In this document: one piece after another, positions 27,518 to 36,155 of the stretch
Layout: every line of letters begins with the position of its first letter
Numbering within the stretch: position 1 is the stretch's first letter
DNA from: Alkalihalobacillus sp. FSL W8-0930
GTDB taxonomy: Bacteria > Bacillota > Bacilli > Bacillales > Bacillaceae_D
NCBI GenBank assembly: GCA_037965595.1
Contig: CP150183.1
Location: 62,001 to 126,000 of the forward strand
Direction of reading: 5' to 3'
Length of the DNA: 64,000 nucleotides
Program-made: the position numbers and the translations under genes
Notes under the pieces: generated by a model
What the model saw: only the letters and a program-made list of their open reading frames with translations
Databases searched by the model: none
Told to the model about the DNA's origin: nothing

Positions 27518-27541
27518 CTAGACGGGAAGTGAGGGCTCCTC

Positions 27542-28078
27542 ATGAAAATAGGGTTAGTCAGACACTTTAAAGTAACACGAGGGTATCCAAAGCAATTGTG
27601 GATCTCGAGTCAAGATTTAACAAAGTGGGTAAGTGAGTATGACGAATCAGATGTAGAGGAGATTCCTGTTGATCTAGGGTCTGTGACGTGGAAAAGCTGT
27701 TATTCTAGTACTCTACCTCGAGCACGAACAACGGCTGCGACAATCTATCAAGGAAAGATAAAAGAGACGGAGAAGCTACGTGAAATCGATCTTGTCCCTC
27801 CGTTTCGGTCTCCATTCCGATTACCGCTTTTTCTCCACCTGATTTTAATTCGGCTTGCATGGCTGTTTAAGCATTCCTCTCAACCAGAGAGTAAATGGGA
27901 GACCCGCAGTCGGCTCGATGAAATCCTTAACCAAGCTGAGAAAGAAGGCAAGGATTGCTTGATCGTTAGTCATGGTGGTGTGATGGACATAATGAGGAAG
28001 AACTTAAAAAAACGAGGATACAAAGGACCTTATTTTAAAATACCGACAAATGGAAAGCTGTATCTATTTGAAAAATAA
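27542..28078 (+). CDS. histidine phosphatase superfamily protein
   Basis: 178 residues. The first strand carries LVRHFKV, where Phe replaces the usual Gly of RHG; catalytic His is residue 8. Later SSTLPRARTTA holds the conserved Arg, and VSHGGVMDIM the second His. These features place it in the phosphoglycerate mutase-like/histidine phosphatase group; substrate unknown. A helix rich in hydrophobic residues (LPLFLHLILIRLAWLF, about 98-113) is unusual and may be a lipid or membrane contact. The ribosome site is GTGAGGG before ATG 27542. It ends in a terminator shared with the YitT gene. Confidence 0.85.
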   Translation: MKIGLVRHFKVTRGYPKQLWISSQDLTKWVSEYDESDVEEIPVDLGSVTWKSCYSSTLPRARTTAATIYQGKIKETEKLREIDLVPPFRSPFRLPLFLHLILIRLAWLFKHSSQPESKWETRSRLDEILNQAEKEGKDCLIVSHGGVMDIMRKNLKKRGYKGPYFKIPTNGKLYLFEK

Positions 28079-28125
28079 ACTGTCAACAAGATCTCACTCT
28101 AGAGGTCTGTTGACAGTTTTTTCGG
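28078..28125. terminator. bidirectional terminator between the histidine phosphatase and YitT genes
   Basis: AACTGTCAACA and TGTTGACAGTT flank an inner GATCTC/GAGGTC stem (about 28078-28120), then TTTTTTC. Its right arm overlaps the last codons of the minus-strand YitT gene. Confidence 0.83.
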
Positions 28126-28737
28126 TTTGCTTGGAGAAAGATGAATGGTGCCTTGAACTGGTTGCTCGCTCTTCTTTGTCATATACCCTTGCTTATAGTA
28201 ACTAATGACTTTTGAAGTAACAGCAATCGATAAAACGGAGAAAAAGCCTTTAATCCAGCCAATCGCATATAAACTTGAGGCGACTACCACACAATCAAAG
28301 AGAAAGTTTGTTTTACCAGGGTCAAAATCAAAACGCTTCTGTAAAAACAGTGCGAGAATATTCGATCCTCCAAGTGAAGCCTGGTGACGGAATAAGAGAC
28401 TGAGACCCATTCCAATAACCATCCCTCCCACTAATGCTCCTAACCAATAAGGGATAGAGAAGTCAGGTAAAAACGCATTCATGCTTGTCATCAGCGTTAA
28501 GATTGTGACGGATAATATCGTTGTGACTGTGAAGGAAAGCCCCATTCGACTGATCGAAAATAAATAAAATGGGATATTAATGATGAAAAAAAGAAAGGCA
28601 AAAGGTAGACCTGTAAGATATGCAATACTCAAAGAAAGCCCTGCTGTACCACCTGTAACAAGATCTGAATGAGTGAGCACAATCACTCCTAATGAAGCTA
28701 ATAAACAACCAACAAAGATAAGTAACCAGCGTTTCAT
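28099..28737 (-). CDS. YitT family membrane protein (DUF161)
   Basis: 212 residues with five to six hydrophobic segments in the first 170 residues, including VTGGTAGLSLSIAYLTG, which is the YitT signature. The C-terminal tail (about 175-212) is polar and basic, and lacks an obvious DUF2179 domain, which longer YitT relatives have. Function is unknown; relatives are sometimes predicted transporters. ATG 28737 has GGAGG upstream on the minus strand; GTG 28755 would put the ribosome site in the coding region. Confidence 0.85.
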   Translation of the reverse strand: MKRWLLIFVGCLLASLGVIVLTHSDLVTGGTAGLSLSIAYLTGLPFAFLFFIINIPFYLFSISRMGLSFTVTTILSVTILTLMTSMNAFLPDFSIPYWLGALVGGMVIGMGLSLLFRHQASLGGSNILALFLQKRFDFDPGKTNFLFDCVVVASSLYAIGWIKGFFSVLSIAVTSKVISYYKQGYMTKKSEQPVQGTIHLSPSKPKKLSTDL

Positions 28738-28898
28738 ACACACCGTTCCTCCCACTCGTATTCGCTACAATGCTCCTCCTATTAGCGTATCGAAAGAAAC
28801 AAAAAGTGCGCATAATACTTTGAAGGAATATCTAACAAAAATCCGACTTTATGAAGTTTTTTATTTTATAATGGAGTAAAAGTGAAGGAGGACCTAGA

Positions 28899-29345
28899 AT
28901 GGACCAGATAGATCGCAGAATTATTGCTGCGATACAGGAAGATTCAAGGATGACTGTTAGTGAACTTTCTAAGCTTTTATCCTTAAGTCGTCCAAGTACA
29001 GCAGAGCGATTAACGCGGTTGAGAGAAAAAGGAGTGATTGAAGCCTACACAGCACGCATCTCACTTCCGGCTATTGGGAAGGAAATCATGCTGATCATTC
29101 AGGTTGCTGGTTTAAAGGTGTCCATTCAAGAGTTTGAAGCAATGATTCAAACGGACGAAGCCATTATTGAGTGTCACCGGGTAACAGGAGAAGTGAGTTA
29201 CTTTTTAAAGGCAGCCGTAGCAGATATGCATGCGATGACCATGTTGATTGACCGGCTTATACCTTACGGGACGATTAACACTTCTACTGTCCTTAATTCT
29301 CCAGTCCCATTTCGCATCATCACTCCCGCTCAAAAGGAGAAATAA
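28899..29345 (+). CDS. Lrp/AsnC family transcriptional regulator
   Basis: 148 residues. N-terminal winged HTH (MDQIDRRIIAAIQEDSRMTVSELSKLLSLSRPSTAERLTRL) then an AsnC-type ligand-sensing ferredoxin-like domain (about 65-145). It probably senses an amino acid and controls neighbouring genes. It lies 161 nt from the divergent YitT gene and 46 nt before the pepF-like gene, so either may be its target, but no operator is visible. Confidence 0.92.
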   Translation: MDQIDRRIIAAIQEDSRMTVSELSKLLSLSRPSTAERLTRLREKGVIEAYTARISLPAIGKEIMLIIQVAGLKVSIQEFEAMIQTDEAIIECHRVTGEVSYFLKAAVADMHAMTMLIDRLIPYGTINTSTVLNSPVPFRIITPAQKEK

Positions 29346-29391
29346 ATGTGTGTGGCGAATAGAGTAAGTATAAAAGAAAGGGTGTTAAATC

Positions 29392-31086
29392 ATGAAATTC
29401 GAAAAAATCCCATACGAACGTCCAGATAAAGAAGAAGTAGGAGAAATATTTGCTGAGCACATTGAGCTTTTTAAAGAATCGGATACAGTGGAAGGACAAA
29501 TTGAAGCCTTAAAGTCACTGCAGGATTATTCAAACTGGATTGAAACGCAGGCGAATCTGGTTTCAATCCGTCATTCGATTGATACAGAGGATGCATTTTA
29601 CAAGGCAGAAAAAGAATACATAGATGAAGTCATGCCTGTAATCCAGGAATTTAAAACAGACTATTACCGTGCCCTCATTGATTCGCCGCATCGCGAGCAA
29701 TTGGAGGAAAGATGGGGAAGTCAGCTGTTTAAGCTTGCTGAGCTAAGTCTCAAAACGTTTAGTCCTGATATTATTCCGGAGCTACAGCTTGAGAACAAGC
29801 TGACTACTGAATATGGTCAATTGATTGCTTCAGCAAAAATTGAATTTGAAGGAGAGGAACGTACACTTAGCCAGCTTACACCGTTTGAACAATCGACGGA
29901 CCGTGACGTACGAAAAAAAGCCTCTGCTGCTAAATTTCAATTCCTTGCCGAGAATGAAGAACAGTTGGATCGTATCTATGATGACCTAGTAAAGGTTCGG
30001 CACAAAATGGCGCAGAAGCTTGGGTTTACTAACTTCGTAGAGATGGGTTATGCCCGCATGACAAGAACAGATTATGATGCAGAGATGGTCGCAAACTTTA
30101 GGGTTCAAGTGCAAGATGAGATTGTCCCTGTTGCGACTAAGCTTAGAGAGCGCCAGCAACGTCGAATTGAAGTAGAGACTCTCAAGTTCTATGATGAGAA
30201 TTTTACGTATCAAACCGGGAATCCCACTCCTAAAGGCGATGCAGAATGGATTATAGAAAAAGGGAAGCTTATGTACAAAGAGCTTTCAAAGGAAACAGAT
30301 GAATTCTTCACGTATATGATTGAAAACAACCTGATGGATCTATTAAGCAAAAAAGGAAAGGAAAGCGGAGGGTACTGTGCATATCTTCCTGAATACGGCT
30401 CTCCCTTTATCTTTTCGAACTTTAACGGAACGTCCGGTGACATTGATGTATTAACACACGAGGCGGGCCATGCTTTTCAAGTGTATCAAAGCCGTCATTT
30501 AGCTGTACCGGAATATGCATTTCCAACGATGGAGGCAGCTGAAATTCACTCAATGAGTATGGAGTTTTTCGCATGGCCTTGGATGGAGCATTTCTTCAAG
30601 GAAGACACAGAGAAGTACAAGTTCGCTCATTTAGCAGATTCAATTTTGTTTATCCCTTATGGGGTAGCCGTTGACGAATTTCAACACTTTGTCTATGCGA
30701 ATCCAGAAGCGACACCAGCGGAACGCAAGCTTTATTGGAGTAAGCTAGAAAAACGCTATCTCCCGCATCGAAACTACGATGGGAATGCATACCTTGAGGC
30801 AGGTGGGTTCTGGCAGCGTCAGTCTCATATCTACCAAGTGCCGTTTTATTATATTGACTACTCGCTTGCACAGATCTGTGCGCTGCAATTCTGGAAGCGG
30901 ATGAACGACGATCAACAAGCAGCGTGGCAGGATTATTTAAATCTGTGCCAAAAAGGAGGAAGCTTATCCTTCCTTGAACTGGTTAAGGTTGCAGGCTTGA
31001 GATCTCCATTTGAAGATGGGTGTGTTGCATCTGTGATTGGTGAGATTGAGGGTTGGTTGGAAGAAGTGAAGGATGAACAATTATAG
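29392..31086 (+). CDS. M3 family oligoendopeptidase
   Basis: 564 residues, the length of the M3B clan MA oligoendopeptidases. The zinc site is HEAGH (His356-Glu357-x-x-His360) in VLTHEAGHAFQVYQS, with the third ligand likely Glu near EAAEIHSMSMEFF. The family cleaves small peptides in the cytoplasm. Preceded by AAAGGGTG and followed by a clear terminator. It might be cotranscribed with the Lrp gene. Confidence 0.93.
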   Translation: MKFEKIPYERPDKEEVGEIFAEHIELFKESDTVEGQIEALKSLQDYSNWIETQANLVSIRHSIDTEDAFYKAEKEYIDEVMPVIQEFKTDYYRALIDSPHREQLEERWGSQLFKLAELSLKTFSPDIIPELQLENKLTTEYGQLIASAKIEFEGEERTLSQLTPFEQSTDRDVRKKASAAKFQFLAENEEQLDRIYDDLVKVRHKMAQKLGFTNFVEMGYARMTRTDYDAEMVANFRVQVQDEIVPVATKLRERQQRRIEVETLKFYDENFTYQTGNPTPKGDAEWIIEKGKLMYKELSKETDEFFTYMIENNLMDLLSKKGKESGGYCAYLPEYGSPFIFSNFNGTSGDIDVLTHEAGHAFQVYQSRHLAVPEYAFPTMEAAEIHSMSMEFFAWPWMEHFFKEDTEKYKFAHLADSILFIPYGVAVDEFQHFVYANPEATPAERKLYWSKLEKRYLPHRNYDGNAYLEAGGFWQRQSHIYQVPFYYIDYSLAQICALQFWKRMNDDQQAAWQDYLNLCQKGGSLSFLELVKVAGLRSPFEDGCVASVIGEIEGWLEEVKDEQL

Positions 31087-31125
31087 GTAATCGGCTAGTC
31101 TTTAACGAACTCAATCATTCGAGAG

Positions 31126-31160
31126 GCAAATGATTCTAAATGAATCATTTGCTTTTTTAT
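31126..31160 (+). terminator. terminator after the M3 peptidase gene
   Basis: GCAAATGATTC (31126-31136) pairs exactly with GAATCATTTGC (31142-31152), followed by TTTTTTAT. Confidence 0.9.
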
Positions 31161-31251
31161 GTAATTAGAAGTTTATTACTTTATTTTACAGGGAAGGTGA
31201 AAAAGGTGGTACTGATCTAATAAAATCCTTTTTACGTTTGGAGTGGTTTGT

Positions 31252-33294
31252 TTGAAGAAATTGATTATGCTCATAGCAATGATGAGTGTATGGGTTGTAG
31301 GTTGTTCATCTAACGCAGATGTGTCTGAAGAGAATGAACCAACGGAAGAAGCTAGGACAGCTGAAGAGGACGAGTCTTCTTCGTTGTCTGAAGAGGTTAT
31401 ATTTGAATATAACCATGAAGGCTTGTCTGATTACGATCTGCAAAGTCTTAGAACAAGTGCGTCTGGTGAAACGTCAGTAATTACGGGTCACGAAGACATC
31501 GATCGTGTAAGTGAATATTATACATATGTAATTGATCCGAGTGGCGAGGCCGTTGAAGGTCGAAAATTTGCTCTGGAAGAGGATGTTGAAAGACGATGTG
31601 TAGATATGGCGCCTTCGCCAAATGGGCAATACCTTTTATACAATTGTCATGATGAGGGGATCGAATTTTCCGTATATGATCTGGAAAAGGATGAATTGAT
31701 TCATCAAGCACTTGAGACAGACGATTATGTGGATGAACTGGCGGGTATAACAGATGATTTGGTTGTATATATGGTGACAGATACAATCGATCGAGAGCTG
31801 TTCATTACTTTATATGATGTTACGAGCGAAGAAAAAACTGACTTCTTACTAAGTGAGCTGTTGGAGACAGATGACATTTCTCTGAATGGGATTACACCAA
31901 CGGCTGATGGCTCAAAGGTATTAATTGATACTGTTTTAAAGCTACATTTACTAGATGTTGAGTCAGGAGAAGTGACTGAGTTAGCCAGTGTGGAGGAAGC
32001 TGCTGAAGAGTTTGATAGTAATAATATGTTTATTTATTCTGCAACTATGTCCCCCGATGGTAAGTATCTTTATTACCTCATTACTGAGAACCGAGGGAGT
32101 GACTCGGCGTTTGAAGAGCATTATATAATGAATCTTGAGAGTGGGGAGACCGATGCGTACGAATCTATCGGACACGATCGAGTAATTGGTTTTGATATAA
32201 ATGGAAACATGTTGTTAAAGGATGACGATCAGCTAGTTATGCATAATCTTGATACAGAAGAGACAAGAGCCCTTCCGGATGATATCGACTTACGATCTTC
32301 AACTGGTTTTCATATTACGATTAACGGAGATTATGTATTCTATACAGATAAGGATAGTGAAGATGACGATACGTATACCTCTCGTTTGTTTCGAGTAGCG
32401 CTTGGAGACATCGGAACATATGGAGAATCAGAGTTTAAAGCAGTAGACGTGCGTGAAAGAGACGAGCCTGAGCAAGATGAGATTACGTTGACCGAGCAGA
32501 ACGCAAATGAAAGAGACGTACTTCGTGAAGTCTTAGAAAGTAGTACACGTGTCATGTATCCAACTGAGTTTCCGGAGACCCTCGACTACCGATTTAACCA
32601 TACTTCTGAGGAAAGCTACTGGCAGCGAATCAATTTGGATACATCAGAATATGCAAAGGATCAAATAGACTTTAGAGCGTACGTTCATGAAGATGAAGAT
32701 AGGCAATGTAGATTGGAAGATAATGCAGAAGTTGTTGATACGATGGAAGGATCTGATATCTATTTCTATGAATTTGGAAATGATGATGTAGAGCTATCTG
32801 TTAAAATCGACAATATTTGTTATCGGTATGAAGCACGAAAGTACTCACAAGAAGAAATGATTGCGATGGCTAAGTCAATGAAACCAATTGAAGAACCATT
32901 TCATGATATGCCAATTGAAGAACAACGTTTTCCAACTCTTCTCCCTATACAGGAGGTAGAGTCGATGGATCCTCGTTTGAGTACTGGCAGAGATGGAGAA
33001 ATTGATAGCTATTTCCTTGAATATAAAGGGGAAGGCACAGGAGATCTCACTCTTAAGCTAACGATTAAGAATGGAGATGAACCATCTTTCTTTATGAATG
33101 AAGAGCATGGTGAGTTTGTTGAATTAGAAGGATGGGAAACAGTATTCTATGTTGATGATTACACGAGTTTACAGTTGTTTGATGGAACCTACTATTATGA
33201 AGTAGAATTTGATATAAACAACGACATCCTCCAAGCCTATGGGCCAGAGCATGTAAAAGAAACCTTAATTGAAATTGGAGATTCGTTTCAGTAA
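31252..33294 (+). CDS. large acidic lipoprotein with WD40/TolB-like beta-propeller repeats
   Basis: 680 residues from TTG 31252 (TTGGAG 8 nt upstream; the frame extends to GTG 31243). A short signal peptide ends in the lipobox VVGC with Cys18, followed by an acidic Ser/Glu-rich linker. Residues about 85-400 contain repeated SPNGQYLLY, TADGSKVLI and SPDGKYLYY segments typical of TolB/DPP-IV type propeller blades. The C-terminal 250 residues contain two related blocks with YF.EF/SYF.EYKG motifs, of no family I recognise. The protein is highly acidic, as in halophilic or alkaliphilic extracellular proteins. It stands alone, between terminators. A surface ligand-binding or protein-contact role is plausible but unproven. 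Confidence 0.8.
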   Translation: MKKLIMLIAMMSVWVVGCSSNADVSEENEPTEEARTAEEDESSSLSEEVIFEYNHEGLSDYDLQSLRTSASGETSVITGHEDIDRVSEYYTYVIDPSGEAVEGRKFALEEDVERRCVDMAPSPNGQYLLYNCHDEGIEFSVYDLEKDELIHQALETDDYVDELAGITDDLVVYMVTDTIDRELFITLYDVTSEEKTDFLLSELLETDDISLNGITPTADGSKVLIDTVLKLHLLDVESGEVTELASVEEAAEEFDSNNMFIYSATMSPDGKYLYYLITENRGSDSAFEEHYIMNLESGETDAYESIGHDRVIGFDINGNMLLKDDDQLVMHNLDTEETRALPDDIDLRSSTGFHITINGDYVFYTDKDSEDDDTYTSRLFRVALGDIGTYGESEFKAVDVRERDEPEQDEITLTEQNANERDVLREVLESSTRVMYPTEFPETLDYRFNHTSEESYWQRINLDTSEYAKDQIDFRAYVHEDEDRQCRLEDNAEVVDTMEGSDIYFYEFGNDDVELSVKIDNICYRYEARKYSQEEMIAMAKSMKPIEEPFHDMPIEEQRFPTLLPIQEVESMDPRLSTGRDGEIDSYFLEYKGEGTGDLTLKLTIKNGDEPSFFMNEEHGEFVELEGWETVFYVDDYTSLQLFDGTYYYEVEFDINNDILQAYGPEHVKETLIEIGDSFQ

Positions 33295-33377
33295 ATAATT
33301 CTAGTGATTGCAATTTCCTATAACAGGGTAAACAAAAAACATAGGTATCAACCTAACCAAAAGTGAGGAGGATATCT

Positions 33378-33545
33378 ATGTTAAATCGCTTAGAGCGAGA
33401 ACTGTTTCACCGAGAGCTAGAGTTCCTCAAAACGCTAAAGGGTAAGGCGACAAATGAACATAGTCGCTTTTCAGCAGCGATTGAGGAGGAGATTACACAT
33501 CTAGAACAGGTTCTCGAGGAAACAGAGATGCAAGTACTGGATTAG
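33378..33545 (+). CDS. 55-residue hypothetical protein
   Basis: ATG 33378 follows GAGGAGG by 6 nt. The product is entirely charged and helical (MLNRLERELFHRELEFLKTLKG, then EEEITHLEQVLEETE), with heptad-like spacing of Leu/Phe that could form a coiled coil or four-helix dimer. No signal peptide, Cys or known domain. I do not recognise the family. It is followed by a short hairpin (GGACGGAG/CTCCGTCC, 33551-33573) and a better terminator at 33652. Confidence 0.65.
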   Translation: MLNRLERELFHRELEFLKTLKGKATNEHSRFSAAIEEEITHLEQVLEETEMQVLD

Positions 33546-33651
33546 TTAATGGACGGAGGTCTTTACTCCGTCCTACATACCTTTCTTATAACCGAGGCAG
33601 ATTCACTCCTCACGTAAGGTTGGTATCTAATTCTTTTCGCTCTAAGTGTTA

Positions 33652-33690
33652 TATCAAGTACACACTCTGTGTGCTTGATTTTTTTTTACA
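33652..33690 (+). terminator. terminator in the 33546-33752 gap
   Basis: ATCAAG-TA-CACAC (33653-33665) pairs with GTGTG-CTTGAT (33669-33679), with a TA bulge, then nine T. Apart from this and a weaker hairpin at 33551-33573 I see nothing else in the gap. Confidence 0.75.
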
Positions 33691-33752
33691 TGTACTCAAG
33701 CATTATTCCATAGCATGATAGAATAGATCTAAGACGATGCAGGAGGGAACCT

Positions 33753-33962
33753 ATGAAGCCAAAGAACAAAAACTGGGTCATTCTTATAGTTGGTGCAAGC
33801 GTTATTCTCATCGCTACAGTTCTAGTGTTTATCCAGATTAGTCGGAATCATCAGGAAAATATGAGGATCATTGACGAGTGTTTTGAACGATTTGATGAGG
33901 GAAACGGAGTGGTTGTTCAAAAAGAAGGATTCTGGTCCCCTGTTACATGTGAGAAGCAGTAG
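33753..33962 (+). CDS. 69-residue single-pass membrane hypothetical protein
   Basis: ATG 33753 follows AGGAGGGAACC. A basic N terminus (MKPKNKN) precedes one hydrophobic helix (WVILIVGASVILIATVLVFI, 8-27), then a polar external tail with two Cys (CFERFDEG and VTCEKQ), which could form a disulfide. No known domain. The terminator stem begins inside its last codons, so it is a monocistronic unit. Confidence 0.65.
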   Translation: MKPKNKNWVILIVGASVILIATVLVFIQISRNHQENMRIIDECFERFDEGNGVVVQKEGFWSPVTCEKQ

Positions 33963-33986
33963 CCTTTGGTACTGCTTTTTTTCTTT
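33954..33986 (+). terminator. terminator overlapping the end of the membrane peptide gene
   Basis: AGCAGTA (33956-33962 region) pairs with TACTGCT (33970-33976), followed by a T-rich run. Confidence 0.8.
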
Positions 33987-34029
33987 GCAATTGAGAAAAT
34001 CCTTGTTATAATTAAGAATGAGAATCATT
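33984..34029 (+). promoter_or_regulatory. promoter with Fur box upstream of the ferredoxin-NADP reductase gene
   Basis: A consensus TATAAT lies at 34007-34012 with a weak -35 (TTTGCA at 33984-33989, 17-nt spacer). Directly downstream, AATGAGAATCATT (34017-34029) is a perfect palindrome around GAA and closely matches the Fur box core TGATAATCATT. Fur-Fe2+ bound here would block transcription. Confidence 0.7.
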
Positions 34030-34083
34030 TTTAATGAGAAGATCGGTAAATAAAGGATCAATGCACCAATTGGAGGGATCGTT

Positions 34084-35151
34084 GTGGCGAATCACGAAGA
34101 GGTTTTTGATGTGACCATTATAGGCGGTGGACCGGCTGGATTATACAGTGCGTTTTATAGTGGAATGCGCGATATGAAAACGAAAATCGTTGAGTATCAA
34201 CCACAGCTGGGTGGTAAGATCTTGCTTTATCCAGAGAAGATCATCTGGGATATTGGAGGACTTCCTCCCACTCCAGGTCAACAGGTCCTGACTAACTTAA
34301 ATGAACAGGCTCGAACCTTCGAACCAACCATTTGCTTAAACGAGCAAATTCAAACGCTAACAAGACGCGCGGATGGCATTTTTTTACTAAAAGGCTCATC
34401 AGGTGAAACGCATTATTCAAAAAGTATTGTATTGGCTGTTGGACATGGTATTTTCAAAACAGCTAAGCTTGAAATTGAAGGTGCTGACCGCTATGAGGTA
34501 ACGAACCTTCATTACACGGTGCAGCAGCTTGATACGTTTAGAGGGAAGCATGTCGTCATCTCTGGGGGCGGAAACTCTGCTGTGGATTGGGCAAATGCTC
34601 TTGAACCGTTGGCTGCAAGTGTAAAGGTTGTTCACCGCAGAGATGAATTTGGCGGTCATGAAAGCAATGTAAACCAAATGAAAGCTTCGTCTGTTGAAGT
34701 CTTCGCACCTTATTGCTTAGAGGAGCTGCACGGGGATGCAGCAGGTAAAGCCATTGAGCGTGTTACGTTAAAGCACTTAGAAACCGAGGTATGCACGGAG
34801 TATCCTGTAGATGCAGTCATCGTAAATCATGGGTATAAGATGGATCTAGATTTTCTGTTAGAGAGTCCGCTTCAGTTTGAAACAAATGAAGGAATTTTAA
34901 CCGTTAATGAAAAGATGGAAACAAGCGTTCCAGGCGTCTTTGCAGCTGGTGACTTAGTCAGTAACGACGGGAAGCTGCGACTGATTGCAGGCGCGTATGT
35001 GGATGGAGCCAAAGCCATTAATCAGGCGAAGGTATTTATCGAGCCCGAGGCAACAGCACAAGCCTATGTTTCCTCTCATAATGAGCGATTCAAGGAAAAG
35101 AATGAAGAGATCCTCAAAAAAGACCAGCTTGTTACTGCTGGAACAGAATAA
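34084..35151 (+). CDS. thioredoxin-reductase-like ferredoxin-NADP+ reductase (YcgT/YumC type)
   Basis: 355 residues. FAD-binding GGGPAG in VTIIGGGPAGLYSAFYSGMR, NADP-binding GGGNSAVDWA (about 160-170), and FAD-tail AAGDLVSNDGKLRLIAGA. It lacks the CxxC of thioredoxin reductases, as in the FNR2 family. These enzymes pass electrons between NADPH and ferredoxin. GTG 34084 follows GGAGGG by 6 nt. The Fur box agrees with iron-regulated ycgT in B. subtilis, suggesting supply of low-potential electrons under iron starvation, for instance to siderophore or haem-degrading systems. Confidence 0.92.
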   Translation: MANHEEVFDVTIIGGGPAGLYSAFYSGMRDMKTKIVEYQPQLGGKILLYPEKIIWDIGGLPPTPGQQVLTNLNEQARTFEPTICLNEQIQTLTRRADGIFLLKGSSGETHYSKSIVLAVGHGIFKTAKLEIEGADRYEVTNLHYTVQQLDTFRGKHVVISGGGNSAVDWANALEPLAASVKVVHRRDEFGGHESNVNQMKASSVEVFAPYCLEELHGDAAGKAIERVTLKHLETEVCTEYPVDAVIVNHGYKMDLDFLLESPLQFETNEGILTVNEKMETSVPGVFAAGDLVSNDGKLRLIAGAYVDGAKAINQAKVFIEPEATAQAYVSSHNERFKEKNEEILKKDQLVTAGTE

Positions 35152-35152
35152 G

Positions 35153-35190
35153 AAAAGAAGAGACGCGCAGCACGCGCGTCTCTTCTTTTG
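35153..35190. terminator. strong terminator after the ferredoxin-NADP reductase gene
   Basis: AGAAGAGACGCG (35156-35167) pairs perfectly with CGCGTCTCTTCT (35175-35186), followed by TTTT; the minus strand also has a T-rich flank, and the next gene is convergent. Confidence 0.9.
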
Positions 35191-35198
35191 CCTGCGAG

Positions 35199-35354
35199 TT
35201 ATCGCACCTGAAAGGTCTTACAATCCGTTTCGGCGGATTCTTTTGCCTTTGATTTATCGTGATGATTCACCACGTAAATCTCCGTTGCCCCACAATGGTT
35301 ATCTCCAGCCCAGTGCATGCAGCTTGAAACTTCACAAAGGATTTGTTGCGCCAT
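35199..35354 (-). CDS. DUF1540 domain peptide (51 residues)
   Basis: The minus-strand frame starts at ATG 35354, 6 nt after GGAGGG, and ends TAA at 35199. The product, MAQQILCEVSSCMHWAGDNHC..., has four Cys at 7, 12, 21 and 45 in the DUF1540 arrangement C-x4-C-x8-C...DCxTF. Such short Cys-rich peptides probably bind a metal. They are common in Bacillus, of unknown role. It shares a terminator region with the convergent reductase gene. Confidence 0.85.
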   Translation of the reverse strand: MAQQILCEVSSCMHWAGDNHCGATEIYVVNHHDKSKAKESAETDCKTFQVR

Positions 35355-35503
35355 GGTATTCCCTCCTGTTCTGATCTTTGGCCACCAGGAAAGAAAGAGA
35401 CAGTACCCATATTCTCTTCACCATTTTTGATATATATTCATACACGTTTCTATGCCATAATAAACTTACATAGCTAGTTAGAAAAAGAGAGGGGGGAGAA
35501 AAG

Positions 35504-36100
35504 GTGTTTGAAGCAGTCATTGATTTTCTGAGGGATTTTGGCGCCTGGGGGTTGTTTATTCATTCCTTTGCTGATGCCATTATCTTTCCAATTCCGGCAT
35601 TTTTCCTTCAAGTCTCCCTTAGTTTATTAAACCCTGCAGACGCGATTTGGCTCGCAACGGTGGGATATGTGGCATGTATGCTTGGAACCCCCGTTGGGTA
35701 CTTTATTGGGCATTTTCTCGGGGATTCAGTCCTCCAACGTCTACTAAAAAAGGATGCGTTAGCGAAAGCACAAACACTTTTTACAAAGAACGGAGAAGCT
35801 GCGATCTTAATAGGAGCATTCACACCAATTCCCTTTAAAGTGTTTACAATTATGGCGGGGGCCATGAAGTTTTCTTTATGGAAGCTAATTGGGTATGCAG
35901 CTCTTGGCCGAGCCGTTAAATTTTATGCAGTTGGATTTCTGTTTTACTTTTACGGGAGAGCAGCAGAGAATTTAATTGACTCCTACTTAACCTATATCTT
36001 CTTGGGAATTGCCGTACTTCTTCTTATTGGTATTTACATGAAGCGCAAAATACAAAAGAATCGCTCCCAAGAGGCAGACATACAAAAGGAAAATGGATAA
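35504..36100 (+). CDS. YqaA/DedA-related (VTT domain) membrane protein
   Basis: 198 residues, about five hydrophobic segments. GAFTPIPFKVFTIMAGAMKFS (about 106-126) is the SNARE-associated/VTT family re-entrant motif, followed by a conserved G-R-x-x-KFY. YqaA-like proteins are small DedA relatives; DedA proteins include undecaprenyl-phosphate and lipid translocases. The substrate here is unknown. Start GTG 35504 follows GAGGGGGGAGAAAAG. The end is a bidirectional terminator shared with ehuA. Confidence 0.87.
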   Translation: MFEAVIDFLRDFGAWGLFIHSFADAIIFPIPAFFLQVSLSLLNPADAIWLATVGYVACMLGTPVGYFIGHFLGDSVLQRLLKKDALAKAQTLFTKNGEAAILIGAFTPIPFKVFTIMAGAMKFSLWKLIGYAALGRAVKFYAVGFLFYFYGRAAENLIDSYLTYIFLGIAVLLLIGIYMKRKIQKNRSQEADIQKENG

Positions 36101-36102
36101 CA

Positions 36103-36146
36103 AAATGGCGAACCCCTGCGGAGAGGATTCGCCATATTTGTGTTTT
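36103..36146. terminator. bidirectional terminator between the YqaA-like gene and ehuA
   Basis: ATGGCGAA (36104-36111) and TTCGCCAT (36128-36135) form a stem, followed by ATTTGTGTTTT on plus and TTTTG on minus. Confidence 0.72.
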
Positions 36147-36155
36147 ACGATAAAC

